Shown here one piece after another: positions 16,901-23,829 of a DNA stretch of 47,929 nucleotides. Source of the DNA: Opitutaceae bacterium (lineage in GTDB: Bacteria > Verrucomicrobiota > Verrucomicrobiia > Opitutales > Opitutaceae); NCBI GenBank assembly GCA_947474995.1, contig CANJNJ010000021.1, positions 1-47,929 on the forward strand, written 5' to 3'. The position numbers were made by a program, and so were the translations under genes. Position 1 is the stretch's first letter; the number at the start of each line of letters is the position of its first letter. The notes under the pieces are model-generated. The model was not told the origin of the DNA, made no database searches, and was given only the letters and a program-made list of their open reading frames with translations.

Positions 16901-17059
16901 TATCGCGTCGGGATTGAAAACCTCGATTCCGGCGGAGTATTTGCCGTCGCTGGCGGCGAGGAACTCCGCGATCACCGGATCGGCCCGCAGTGCGGCAGAG
17001 AGGGCGAAAGAGAGGACAAGCGGGAGTTGAGCCCGCAAACGGCGGGTGAGAAGGATCAT
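13907..17059 (-). CDS. Secreted CotH-type protein with lamin-tail domain and C-terminal repeats
   Basis: A 1,050-residue extracellular protein. Start chosen at 17059 (MILLTRRLRAQLPLVLSFAL), giving a signal peptide cut near ALRA-DP; an alternative ATG is at 17080. Order: lamin-tail (LTD) domain, about 28-140 (VIAEFLAASDGK, FNPDAIPVNLAGWYLTDSA); a chitobiase-C-like segment (GQKIRYVVSAPTAAG); CotH kinase-like domain in the middle (GSSSAGFPKKGFALRFLDS, HNVYIYDLSNRIGRWAPRT, AWDYDRALDG); a second chitobiase-C-like segment (PAPGTQVAYTLDGSDP); and two repeats of about 110 residues at the C-terminus, sharing KPLLARAAGPSLAQLG / RTVLIRAVGPTLG and NDDWNGSAAL / NDDWGGGSAL. CotH relatives are atypical protein kinases; LTD and the repeats suggest surface display. 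The kinase residues were not individually verified. Confidence 0.9.
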   Translation of the reverse strand: MILLTRRLRAQLPLVLSFALSAALRADPVIAEFLAASDGKYSAGIEVFNPDAIPVNLAGWYLTDSATNKTKWPFPAVTIATGGHLIVWASNEDRRDPTEPLHTNFVLDANGRYLALIKPDGTTIASEFAPKYSRQPDDVAPGIAQLAAATETSNRGDFRTPAPEARNGDADTLLLTERVAFSRASGPFTGTFALTLTGAAAGQKIRYVVSAPTAAGAAVKDPDATSAEYTVPITVAASSIIRAMIFANDSLATSFATSAHYVRLANTGPARLDNFSSQLPLMVIDTHGSGPLEKDGTQQSAWYYSWARPATGGTTLNVPPSVTSPLSTNVRGSSSAGFPKKGFALRFLDSLGKADSHSPFGLPSADEWVLNGPWKYDPTYLHNVYIYDLSNRIGRWAPRTQLVEVFFNADGGDLDYNDYAGIYIFTDALRVDSKRVDITAIAPKDLAGNALTGGYFLKFDVGDDPDEFNFQTTRSFPGLPNAVIVTSPKIRDLPPLQRDYIKGYVQNFEDALYADQAGGWQKRTHLDYVDLEAWIDYHLISVLSMNVDALKRSTYMTKDRRGRLTSGPAWDYDRALDGGDSRAVIAEAWSGLGDATDYWNYGWWGVIARDPEFRQAWVERWQKLRKNELSTATTSARIDKFAAEIGPLASARDAARWPDNASRFNDGWQGEVDNLKNWLAKRTAWIDSQFSGEPTMTIADGTLTLTPAPGTQVAYTLDGSDPRLPGGGLSGSAVLSSAPVTMSDAAVVRGRGYRANVDPNAVPGSPWSSALGTPGRLINLSILTTLPAREDFTMGFAVGGAGTTGTKPLLARAAGPSLAQLGVTAFLPDPTMSLTRTSTSSSPAVTVATNDDWNGSAALSTAFAAVGAFAYNSPTSKDAAIFQSALAPGNYTVQVGDTGTGIGTVIAELYDSTAVASFGAATPRLVNVSVLKNLGTGLTAGFVIFGASPRTVLIRAVGPTLGAAPFNVGGVVADPQLTLNGAAGKIADNDDWGGGSALTAAFVSVGAFALPKNSRDAALLATLAPGSYSVEVKGSGDKSGVALIEIYEVP

Positions 17060-17165
17060 CGTGCACGGGGAACGGAACATTCCCGAGGTGCGGAAGCAAT
17101 GCCGCGCGCGAGGAAAGGCGATCCGAACGGGTGACGGCCGATTTTTCCTTTCGTGATCGAGGCAG

Positions 17166-17186
17166 GGACGGTTCTCCGAACCGTCC
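17166..17186. repeat. REP-like hairpin, 9-bp stem with TCC triloop
   Basis: GGACGGTTC / GAACCGTCC flank a TCC loop. The loop and inner stem (GGTTCTCCGAACC) recall the REP family at 37922 and 44390 (GGTCTCCGACC). There is no T-run, so a terminator is unlikely. Confidence 0.5.
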
Positions 17187-17351
17187 GCGGACGGGACAAG
17201 GGAGTCTGCCGGTTACCTGTTACATGACCGCCAAATCGCAACCCGAACGGCGGGTGGAGCACCCAGATCGCACCGCCAAATTGCACCAGAGCTTGTGTTC
17301 CCAATTTACAAGCAATGGAACTCAGTGAAACTGCCGATGGGGACTCGCCTG

Positions 17352-17404
17352 AAAACCCCTCCCGGATCCGATCCCCCCGGAAAATCCAGTTTCCTTTCAG
17401 TCAG
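17352..17404. repeat. Dispersed intergenic repeat, copy 2
   Basis: Matches 11724-11775 over about 52 bp: hairpin (CCCGGATCCGATCCCCCCGG) followed by AAAATCC and TTTCCTTTC. It ends 22 nt before the sulfatase start codon, so it forms most of the likely leader of that gene. Confidence 0.65.
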
Positions 17405-17425
17405 CTGCCCCCTCTCTTCTGCATC

Positions 17426-19330
17426 ATGGCTCTTGAACACTCTCTCACCCAGAAGGCCGCGCGTCGGATCTGGTTCGGCATCCTGGCCATCCTCGCCGCG
17501 CTGCCCGGCACCCTGGGTCTCCGCGCCGCGGAGACCCGTCCGAACATCCTCTGGATCACGTTCGAGGACACGAGCAATCTCATGGGCGCCGACGGCGATC
17601 CCCTCGCCGTGACGCCAAACTTCGATCGCTTCGCGAAGGAGAACATCCGCTTCAGCCGCGCCTATGCCTACACCGGCGTGTGCGCGCCGTCGCGCTCGAC
17701 GCTTATCACCGGCGTCTATCCGACGCATCTCGGCAGCCACCACATGCGGTCGAACGTGCCGCTGCCCGCCGCGGTGAAACTGTTTCCCGAGTACCTGCGC
17801 GAGGCCGGCTACTATGCGACGAACAACGTGAAGGAGGACTACAACTTCACGACGCCGAAGACCGCGTGGGACGAGTCGAGCACCAAGGCGCACTGGCGCG
17901 GTCGCAAGCCCGGGCAGCCGTTCTTCGCCGTGTTCAACCACATGATCACGCACCAGAGCCAGGCGTTTGCCCGCGACGTCGAAGCAGCCGAAAAGGGTCT
18001 GCCGCCGCCACCGACGGTTCACGACCAGGCGAAGATGGTGATTCCGCCGATTCATCCTGACATCCCGGAATTCCGCCGCGAATGGGCGCGCTATTACGAC
18101 AACATCACGACGATGGACGGGCAGGCCGCGGCGATCCTGAAGCAGCTCCAAGATGACGGCCTCGCCGAGGACACGATCGTCTTCTGGTTCGCCGACAACG
18201 GCACCGGTCTGCCCGCGATCAAAGGTTGGGCGTGGCACAAGGGTCTGAATGTGCCGTGCCTCGTGCACTTCCCGAAAAAATGGGAGCACCTGCGCAACTC
18301 CATTCCCAACGGCACGACGGATCGCATGATCAGCTTCATCGATTTTGCCCCAACGGTGCTCAGCCTCGCGGGCGTCAAGATTCCGCCGCAGATGCAGGGC
18401 ACGGCGTTCCTCGGTCCGCAGGCTGGCGCGCCGCGGAAGCTGGCCTTCGGGGGCAAGGAACGGCACAGCGAGCGCTACGACATGATCCGGTACGTGCACG
18501 ACGGCAAGATGCACTACCTCCGGAATTTCCTGCCGCACCTGCCGTGGGGCCAGTACCTGAGCTACAACTACCAGCACGCCAGCCTGCGTCACTGGCAGCA
18601 ACTCCAGGACGAGGGGAAGCTGACCGGGATGTCGGCGCGCTTCTTCCAGACGAAGCCGATCGAGGAACTCTACGATACCTCGGTCGATCCGTGGGAGATC
18701 AACAACCTCGCCACGGACCCGCGCTACGCCGCCGACCTGAAGCGGCTGCGCGGCGAACTCGAATCGTGGATGATCTCGAACGGCGACCTCGGGTTGCTGC
18801 CGGAGTTAGAAATCTACCGCCGCGCCGGCGCCAAGACGCCCTACGACATTTCCCAGGATCCGGCGAAGAATCCCGTCCGCGAACTACTCGCGGCCGCGCG
18901 CACCGCGAACGAGCGCGACCCGAAGCGCGTGCCGGAATTGATCAAGCTGCTGGGACACTCCGATGCCGCGTTCCGCTGGTGGGGCGCGACCGGGCTCGTG
19001 GCGTTGAATGAAAAGGCCGCGCCGGCGGCCGCTGCGTTGGCCCAGGCGGCGAAGGATGCCTCCCCGGATGTCCGGATTGCCGTGGCCGAGGCGCTCGGCC
19101 ACGTCGGAGGCGTCGATGCGGCGCTGACCATGCTCGAGGCCGAGATGCAGCATCCGGCCGCCCTGATCCGGCTCTCCGCCCTAAACGCCATCGATCGCAT
19201 GGGACCGAAGGCGAAGCGCCTCGCGCCGCTCCTCATCAAGGCCAAGATGCCCGAGTCCGTCCAGAAGGACGCCGAGGATTACGTCGAGCGGATGATCGAA
19301 TACATGCCGGCGCGGCTGGGTGTGAAATGA
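17426..19330 (+). CDS. Secreted sulfatase with C-terminal HEAT-like repeats
   Basis: A 634-residue type I sulfatase. Start at 17426 (MALEHSLTQKAARRIWFGIL), which begins a signal peptide cleaved near LRAAE; the upstream extension to 17315 only translates the dispersed repeat. The nucleophile motif is C86-A-P-S-R (TGVCAPSRSTLITG), where Cys is expected to be converted to formylglycine. Metal-binding and fold elements are RPNILWITFED near the N-terminus and FWFADNGTGLP. After about residue 500, HEAT/PBS-like repeats follow (AFRWWGATGLVALNEKAAPA, PDVRIAVAEALGHVGG, LIRLSALNAIDRMGPKAKRL), an arrangement also found in heparan-type N-sulfatase relatives of Planctomycetes and Verrucomicrobia. It probably removes sulfate from polysaccharides in the periplasm. 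The maturase is not in this window. Confidence 0.93.
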   Translation: MALEHSLTQKAARRIWFGILAILAALPGTLGLRAAETRPNILWITFEDTSNLMGADGDPLAVTPNFDRFAKENIRFSRAYAYTGVCAPSRSTLITGVYPTHLGSHHMRSNVPLPAAVKLFPEYLREAGYYATNNVKEDYNFTTPKTAWDESSTKAHWRGRKPGQPFFAVFNHMITHQSQAFARDVEAAEKGLPPPPTVHDQAKMVIPPIHPDIPEFRREWARYYDNITTMDGQAAAILKQLQDDGLAEDTIVFWFADNGTGLPAIKGWAWHKGLNVPCLVHFPKKWEHLRNSIPNGTTDRMISFIDFAPTVLSLAGVKIPPQMQGTAFLGPQAGAPRKLAFGGKERHSERYDMIRYVHDGKMHYLRNFLPHLPWGQYLSYNYQHASLRHWQQLQDEGKLTGMSARFFQTKPIEELYDTSVDPWEINNLATDPRYAADLKRLRGELESWMISNGDLGLLPELEIYRRAGAKTPYDISQDPAKNPVRELLAAARTANERDPKRVPELIKLLGHSDAAFRWWGATGLVALNEKAAPAAAALAQAAKDASPDVRIAVAEALGHVGGVDAALTMLEAEMQHPAALIRLSALNAIDRMGPKAKRLAPLLIKAKMPESVQKDAEDYVERMIEYMPARLGVK

Positions 19331-19496
19331 ACCCAAACACGCGGGCGCCTGTCGGACCGCGATCATGCCGATCTTACGGACGCCGTTGGGCGCGGTGGTG
19401 GGATGAGCATTGCTCCATGAGCCGGCCCGGGCAAAACCCAAGTTTCTCGAAAACCCGCACGACGTCTCGCTGGTGGATGGGTGGGAGGCGCGGCAT
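19330..19496 (-). pseudogene. Frameshifted hicA-like toxin gene remnant
   Basis: Starts at 19496, one nt after the hicB-like stop. The first frame reads MPRLPPIHQRDVVRVFEKLG, a typical HicA N-terminus (family: MxxLPxVxxRxVVRxLEKLGF), but runs into a stop at 19374 after 40 residues. Another frame continues with a HicA-like middle (GSWSNAHPTTAPNGVRKIG) where the family has its catalytic 'GSHxxxxHP' segment; here the His of GSH is Trp. A frameshift near 19425-19440 therefore destroys the toxin. HicA is an mRNA-cleaving double-stranded-RNA-binding-fold toxin; this copy should be inactive. Confidence 0.6.
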
Positions 19497-19497
19497 T

Positions 19498-19695
19498 TCA
19501 AATCGTAACCGCAGCCTGCTCGAACCGCTTCAACCCTGACTCCTCCGTCTCGACCTCCAGCCAAAGCCGAATGGCATCGCGGATATGCGCGAGCGCTTCC
19601 TCGCGGGTGGCGCCCTGCGAATGACAACCGATCCGGTCCGGGCAGCTCACGGCCCAGCCTTCGCCGGATGGAAAAAGCGTCACCCGGTAGTTCAC
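19498..19695 (-). CDS. HicB-family antitoxin-like protein
   Basis: A 65-residue protein from a GTG at 19695. It has the HicB partial RNase-H-like fold: MNYRVTLFPSGEGWAVSCPD, then GCHSQGATREEALAHIRDAI and RLWLEVETEESG. HicB neutralises the HicA mRNA interferase, and hicB/hicA lie side by side. Here the partner 1 nt downstream (19330-19496) is frameshifted, so this antitoxin is probably orphaned. The short form without a C-terminal DNA-binding domain is common. It lies convergent to the sulfatase and divergent to the glycerate kinase. Confidence 0.82.
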   Translation of the reverse strand: MNYRVTLFPSGEGWAVSCPDRIGCHSQGATREEALAHIRDAIRLWLEVETEESGLKRFEQAAVTI

Positions 19696-19840
19696 GCCGC
19701 AAAGCGAGTCCGCGACGGCTCGCGGTCAAACTCGCGAAACCGGGTCGGCAGAAAAACCCGCTTCCTCGCCACAGCCGTAAGTCGACCAACCGCTTTTTCG
19801 CCTTTTAACCGGCCCGCCGTGCCGCCACGTTCCGCAGCCA

Positions 19841-21001
19841 ATGCGCGCCCTTCTCGCCTTCGACAAATTCAAGGACTCCCTGACCGCGCGCGACGCTTGC
19901 GACCTCACGGCGCGCGCGCTCCGGGAACGCCATCCGGACTGGACGCTCGATGCGTGTCCGCTCGCCGACGGCGGCGAGGGCTTCTGTGAAATTCTCACGC
20001 TCGCGGCCGGCGGGCGGATCGTCACCTCGGCGGTGAGCGGCCCGCGAGGGGAACCGGTGCAGGCGACCATTGGCCTTGTGCCGGTCGCGGGCATTCCCGC
20101 CGCAGCCCGGAGGTTGATCGCCCCGGCGTCGGGAGATTTTGCGCCCACGGCCACGATCGCGGTCATCGAAATGGCTTCGGCTTCCGGCCTGGCCCTGTTG
20201 CCACAGGAGGAACGCGACCCATGGCACACGTCCACGCTGGGGACCGGTGAATTGATCCGCACCGCCGTGGAAATGGGCGCGGCGGCCATCCTTCTCGGCG
20301 TCGGCGGCAGCGCCACGCACGACCTCGGCGCCGGTACGCTGGCCGCGTTGGGACTGAATTTCGAAGCCGCGGACGGCCGGCCCATCACCCGGCCGATTCC
20401 CGCGCGCTGGCGTGACATCACCCGGCTGTCCGGCCGCATCACCCCGGGGCTCCCGCCAATTTGGATCGCCTGCGACGTCACCAATCCCCTGCTCGGCCCC
20501 AAGGGCGCCGCGGCGGTCTACGGTCCGCAAAAAGGGCTGCGGGCGAAAGATTTTTCCCGACTCGATCACGAAAGCGCGCGGCTCGCCCTCATGCTGTGCA
20601 CCTACTGCAGCCAGCCCGAGAATCTCATGGACCTGCCGGGCGCCGGCGCCGCCGGGGGAATTTCCTTCGGCTTGATGACGGCGGCCGGAGCCCAACTCCT
20701 GCCCGGTTTCGATCTCGTTTCCGCCTGGCTGGACCTCGAGGCACGCCTGCTGGCGGCGGATCTCGTCATCACGGGCGAAGGCCGCTTCGACGAAAGCTCA
20801 TTGAGCGGCAAAGGTCCCGGAGCCGTCGCCGCGCGCGGGCTCGCGCTGGGCAAGCCGGTGCACGTCTTCGCCGGCCAGGTCACGGCCGCGCCCCGCGAGC
20901 ACCTGAGCCTGCACGCGATCACGCCGGTCGGAATGGCGCTCGAACAGGCCCTGCGCTCGGCGGCGGCCAATCTCACCACCGCGATCCAAGGCGCGTTTTG
21001 A
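19841..21001 (+). CDS. glxK: Glycerate kinase
   Basis: A 386-residue type I glycerate kinase (GarK/GlxK family), phosphorylating D-glycerate with ATP. Family features: MRALLAFDKFKDSLTARDAC at the N-terminus, PLADGGEGF, STLGTGELIRTAVEMGA, ILLGVGGSATHDLGAGTLAA (glycine-rich), CDVTNPLLGPKGAAAVYGPQ and VITGEGRFDESSLSGKGPG. The length is normal for the family. It is the first gene of a plus-strand run that includes a sugar symporter, a LacI regulator and a 2-hydroxyacid dehydrogenase, which fits a route from hydroxypyruvate or tartronate semialdehyde to phosphoglycerate. The symbol is by family; garK is equally possible. Confidence 0.93.
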   Translation: MRALLAFDKFKDSLTARDACDLTARALRERHPDWTLDACPLADGGEGFCEILTLAAGGRIVTSAVSGPRGEPVQATIGLVPVAGIPAAARRLIAPASGDFAPTATIAVIEMASASGLALLPQEERDPWHTSTLGTGELIRTAVEMGAAAILLGVGGSATHDLGAGTLAALGLNFEAADGRPITRPIPARWRDITRLSGRITPGLPPIWIACDVTNPLLGPKGAAAVYGPQKGLRAKDFSRLDHESARLALMLCTYCSQPENLMDLPGAGAAGGISFGLMTAAGAQLLPGFDLVSAWLDLEARLLAADLVITGEGRFDESSLSGKGPGAVAARGLALGKPVHVFAGQVTAAPREHLSLHAITPVGMALEQALRSAAANLTTAIQGAF

Positions 21002-21042
21002 ACGTGACCGCACTGCGGGTGGCGGCCATTGCTCGGTTCTTC

Positions 21043-22413
21043 ATGGCTGGAACGCCCCGTATTTTCGCGCTCAAGAATTTCCTCTCGCTGGCGGTGCCGC
21101 TGTTTGGCCTCTTCGGCTGCAGCGCCAGCCAGCCGCCGGCGCCGGCCCAGCGAACCAGCCCGCTGGTGATTCCGCCGATCACGATCTCGGCGCCGCGGGA
21201 AGAGAAACCGCCCATGGTGATGCTCGGCATCGACGTGCTGGAGGCGGAAGGTTTCGCGGCGGTCAAAGGCAAGCGCCTCGGGCTCCTGACGCACCCCGCC
21301 GGCGTGAATCGCCGCGGCGAAAGCACCATCGACGTCCTGCGCCGGGCACCCGGCGCCAATCTCGTGGCGCTCTACGCAGTGGAGCACGGCATCTATAACG
21401 AGCAGCCGGCGGAGAAATATTTTCCCGACGCCGTGGATCGCAAAACCGGGCTGACCGTTTTTTCGCTCTACAGCGGCAAGACCAAGAACTTCAAACCCAC
21501 GCCCGCGCAGCTCAAGACGATCGACTGCCTCGTGATCGATCTGCAGGACATCGGCACGCGCAGCTACACCTTCAGCGGCGCGATGAAGACCGCGGTCGAG
21601 ACCTGTTTCGAAAACGGCAAGGAAGTCATCGTGCTCGATCGCCCGAATCCGCTCGGCGGCCTGAAAGTCAGCGGCCCGGGCCTCGATCCGGATTTGATGA
21701 CCGACGTCGGCAAGTTTCGCGTGCCCTACGTCCATGGCCTCACCATTGGGGAACTCGCCAAGATGGCGCTCGCCCTGCAGCCCCCCAGTGGGCTCGCCGT
21801 CAAGGATGAGGTACGGGCCAAGGGGAAACTCACGGTGATTCCCATGCGTGGGTGGACGCGGTCGATGCGCTGGACGGAAACCGGCCTGAACTTTGTCCCG
21901 ACCTCGACGCGGATCCAGGATTTCGCGGCCGTGATGGGCTATCCGATGACCGGGCTGGGGACCATCGTCGGAGGATTCCGGCATGGCGTTGGCGCGCAAT
22001 ATCCCTTTCGCGGCCTGGCGCACCTCGAGGTCAAACTCGACGTCGTCGAGAAGGAGTTGAAGGCGCTGAAGATTCCCGGCGTGCAATTCCGGCGCGTGAG
22101 CGGCCCCAACAGCCGGACCGGCGAGCCCGGCATCGGCGTCTACACGGAGGTTCCCGATTACGATGAATGGCAGCCCTGTGATTTGAATTTCTGGCTCATG
22201 AGACTCGCGTGCAAGCTCGAGCCGAAGAATCCGTTCAAGACCTTGACGCCCGCGAAGCGCCGCGAATTCCTGATCCATGTCGGCTCGGCTGCGTTCCTGA
22301 GCGATATCGCCGCCAACGGGGCGCGCGTCGACCTCGAGGGCTGGTTAAAAAAATGGCGCGAGCAGGCAAAGATCTACCAGGAGCAGAGCAAGCGATTCTG
22401 GCTGTATCAGTGA
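21043..22413 (+). CDS. DUF1343/NamZ-type lipoprotein (exo-N-acetylmuramidase family)
   Basis: A 456-residue lipoprotein. Start at 21043 (MAGTPRIFALKNFLSL); a GTG at 21004, 2 nt after the previous stop, is an alternative. The lipobox is LFGC (PLFGLFGCSASQ). The DUF1343 core shows GKRLGLLTHPAGVNRRGEST, ALYAVEHGIYNEQPAEKYFP, LQDIGTRSYTFSGAMKTA, VLDRPNPLGGLKVSGPGLD, PYVHGLTIGELAKMAL and MRGWTRSMRWTETGLNFVPT. Members characterised as NamZ are exo-beta-N-acetylmuramidases (GH171) that release MurNAc from peptidoglycan fragments; the key substrate residues were not checked. Membrane anchoring next to a symporter and kinase suggests nutrient scavenging from cell walls or recycling. Confidence 0.88.
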   Translation: MAGTPRIFALKNFLSLAVPLFGLFGCSASQPPAPAQRTSPLVIPPITISAPREEKPPMVMLGIDVLEAEGFAAVKGKRLGLLTHPAGVNRRGESTIDVLRRAPGANLVALYAVEHGIYNEQPAEKYFPDAVDRKTGLTVFSLYSGKTKNFKPTPAQLKTIDCLVIDLQDIGTRSYTFSGAMKTAVETCFENGKEVIVLDRPNPLGGLKVSGPGLDPDLMTDVGKFRVPYVHGLTIGELAKMALALQPPSGLAVKDEVRAKGKLTVIPMRGWTRSMRWTETGLNFVPTSTRIQDFAAVMGYPMTGLGTIVGGFRHGVGAQYPFRGLAHLEVKLDVVEKELKALKIPGVQFRRVSGPNSRTGEPGIGVYTEVPDYDEWQPCDLNFWLMRLACKLEPKNPFKTLTPAKRREFLIHVGSAAFLSDIAANGARVDLEGWLKKWREQAKIYQEQSKRFWLYQ

Positions 22414-22426
22414 CGGCCGGGGGTTG

Positions 22427-22487
22427 GTAGTTCCGCCTTCAGGCGGAAGGGATTGTCGCACCCGAATCCGCCTGAAGGCGGAACTAC
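22427..22487. repeat. REP-B inverted pair, copy 1
   Basis: 22427-22447 (GTAGTTCCGCCTTCAGGCGG plus A) is exactly inverted at 22467-22487, with 19 nt between. Each arm is itself a hairpin (TTCCGCC...GGCGGAA) with a GTAG head, the layout of a BIME (paired inverted REPs). It begins 13 bp after the NamZ-like stop. Confidence 0.75.
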
Positions 22488-22558
22488 GAACTTCGAACCA
22501 TTCTTCCTGGCGCGAAGATATCGTTGCCCCGACGCCCGCGGCCCGAAATCCTCCACCC

Positions 22559-23608
22559 ATGGCCCGGCCCAAGAAAGTATCGCAGACCCAGCTCGCGCGA
22601 GAACTCGGCATTTCCCAAGCGCTCGTCTCGCTCGTCCTCAACGGGCACAAGCAGGGTATCAGTCCTGAGACCTACGATCGCACGTGGGCGCACGCGGTGA
22701 AGCGCGGTTATCACCCCAAGGGCATGCGGCTGGCGTCTTCTCCCGCCGCGAAGGGGCGCCAGGTCGGCATCATTTTCCGCGCGCCGCTCCGGCTGCACAC
22801 GCCGTCGATGTATTTCGGCCATGTGCAGCACGGACTGCACAGCGCCATCGAGGCGCGCGAGTTCACCACGGTGTTTCTGGGGGCCGAAGATCAACTCGAC
22901 GCGGCCAAGTTGCGCCGGGTGTTTGCCCCCGGCCATTCGTTCCATGGGCTCGTGCTCGTCGGCGAGGTCACCCGGGGCTTCCTTGACCAACTGCGGAAAT
23001 TCGGCCTGCGCATCGTGGCCGTTTCCGCCCGCTTCCCCGGCCTGTGCCACTCCGTCCTCGGCAACGAGCCGCAGGCGCTGCACGCGATCGTCGAACATCT
23101 CCACCGCCTCGGGCACCGGCGCTTCGGCTGGCTCGGCGGCAACGTGGGCCTGGGTCGCCACGAATCCCGCCTGCAGGCCCTGGAATCCGCACTCGCGGGC
23201 TTTAGTCTCAAGCTCAAGCTCAAGCCGCAGTATGCGGTCAAACTCAAGGACGGCGATCGCATCGACGGCGCCGAGGCCGTCGCTTCGCTGCTGCCGCTGG
23301 CCCGGCGGAGCGACTTTCCCACGGCCTTCATCACCTACAACACGCTCATGGCGGCGGGCGCAGTTCGGGCCCTGAGCCGCGAGGGCTGGGACGTCCCCGG
23401 CGACTTCAGCGTGGCCAGCGCCGACTATTCGCCCATCGCCCACGAAAATACGCCGACCCTGACGGCCGCCGGCTCCAATCCGGAAAAATTGGGCGAAGCA
23501 GCCGCGCGCCTGGTGCTCGAAGCGCCCGCGGGCGAGGATGACGGTTTCACCGACCTCATGCTGCCGGCGCAGTTCTTTGTCGGGGATTCGACCGGTCCGG
23601 CGAAGTAG
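22559..23608 (+). CDS. LacI-family transcriptional regulator
   Basis: A 349-residue regulator. Start at 22559 gives MARPKKVSQTQLARELGISQ, the first helix of a LacI helix-turn-helix, followed by ALVSLVLNGHKQGISPETYD with the hinge region after RGYHPKGM. The rest is a periplasmic-binding-protein-like effector domain (VGIIFRAPLRLHTPSMYFGH, LHRLGHRRFGWLGGN, FPTAFITYNTLMAAGAVRAL, DFSVASADYSPIAHENTPTL). It sits between the NamZ lipoprotein and the symporter and probably controls one or both in response to a sugar or sugar acid. It is flanked on both sides by REP-B pairs. The frame extends upstream into REP-B copy 1, which I consider non-coding. Confidence 0.92.
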   Translation: MARPKKVSQTQLARELGISQALVSLVLNGHKQGISPETYDRTWAHAVKRGYHPKGMRLASSPAAKGRQVGIIFRAPLRLHTPSMYFGHVQHGLHSAIEAREFTTVFLGAEDQLDAAKLRRVFAPGHSFHGLVLVGEVTRGFLDQLRKFGLRIVAVSARFPGLCHSVLGNEPQALHAIVEHLHRLGHRRFGWLGGNVGLGRHESRLQALESALAGFSLKLKLKPQYAVKLKDGDRIDGAEAVASLLPLARRSDFPTAFITYNTLMAAGAVRALSREGWDVPGDFSVASADYSPIAHENTPTLTAAGSNPEKLGEAAARLVLEAPAGEDDGFTDLMLPAQFFVGDSTGPAK

Positions 23609-23669
23609 GCGGCCCGCGGCGAGGTAACGATGCATCCGCCTGGCGGAATAACCGCCGTGATTTCGCGGA

Positions 23670-23685
23670 CGCCGGTCGGAGACCC
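23670..23685. repeat. Partial REP-A element
   Basis: CGCCGGTCGGAGACCC is the inverse of GGTCTCCGACCGGCG with the GTAG half lost. It looks like a decayed fourth copy of the family at 37922 and 44390. Confidence 0.4.
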
Positions 23686-23704
23686 GGGCCCTGTCGGGCG
23701 GTTA

Positions 23705-23765
23705 GTCGTTCCGCCTTTCGGCGGAAGGATTGCATCACCCGGATTCCGCCTGAAGGCGGGACGAC
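23705..23765. repeat. REP-B inverted pair, copy 2
   Basis: GTCGTTCCGCC...GGCGGAA at 23705-23726 and its inverse (TTCCGCC...GGCGGGACGAC) at 23744-23765. The head here is GTCG rather than GTAG. It lies 65 bp upstream of the symporter start. Confidence 0.7.
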
Positions 23766-23829
23766 GCGCGCCGCCGAAAATTCCCTTGTAGTTTCATAAT
23801 TATCAACCGGAACTCCCCCCCCACCCCGC

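Larger units (their letters stand above)
17060..17425. other. 366-bp divergent intergenic region with hairpin and dispersed repeat
   Basis: Separates the minus-strand CotH gene from the plus-strand sulfatase. It holds a perfect 9-bp hairpin with TCC loop at 17166-17186 and copy 2 of the dispersed repeat at 17352-17404. No convincing promoter is visible. Confidence 0.5.

Noticed and set aside
17306-18601. Minus-strand frame of 431 codons opposite the sulfatase
   Set aside because: Shadow; the plus-strand frame carries CAPSR and the sulfatase fold.
22427-23765. REP-B pairs considered as a CRISPR array
   Set aside because: No regular direct repeats with unique spacers and no cas genes; the units are palindromic pairs.
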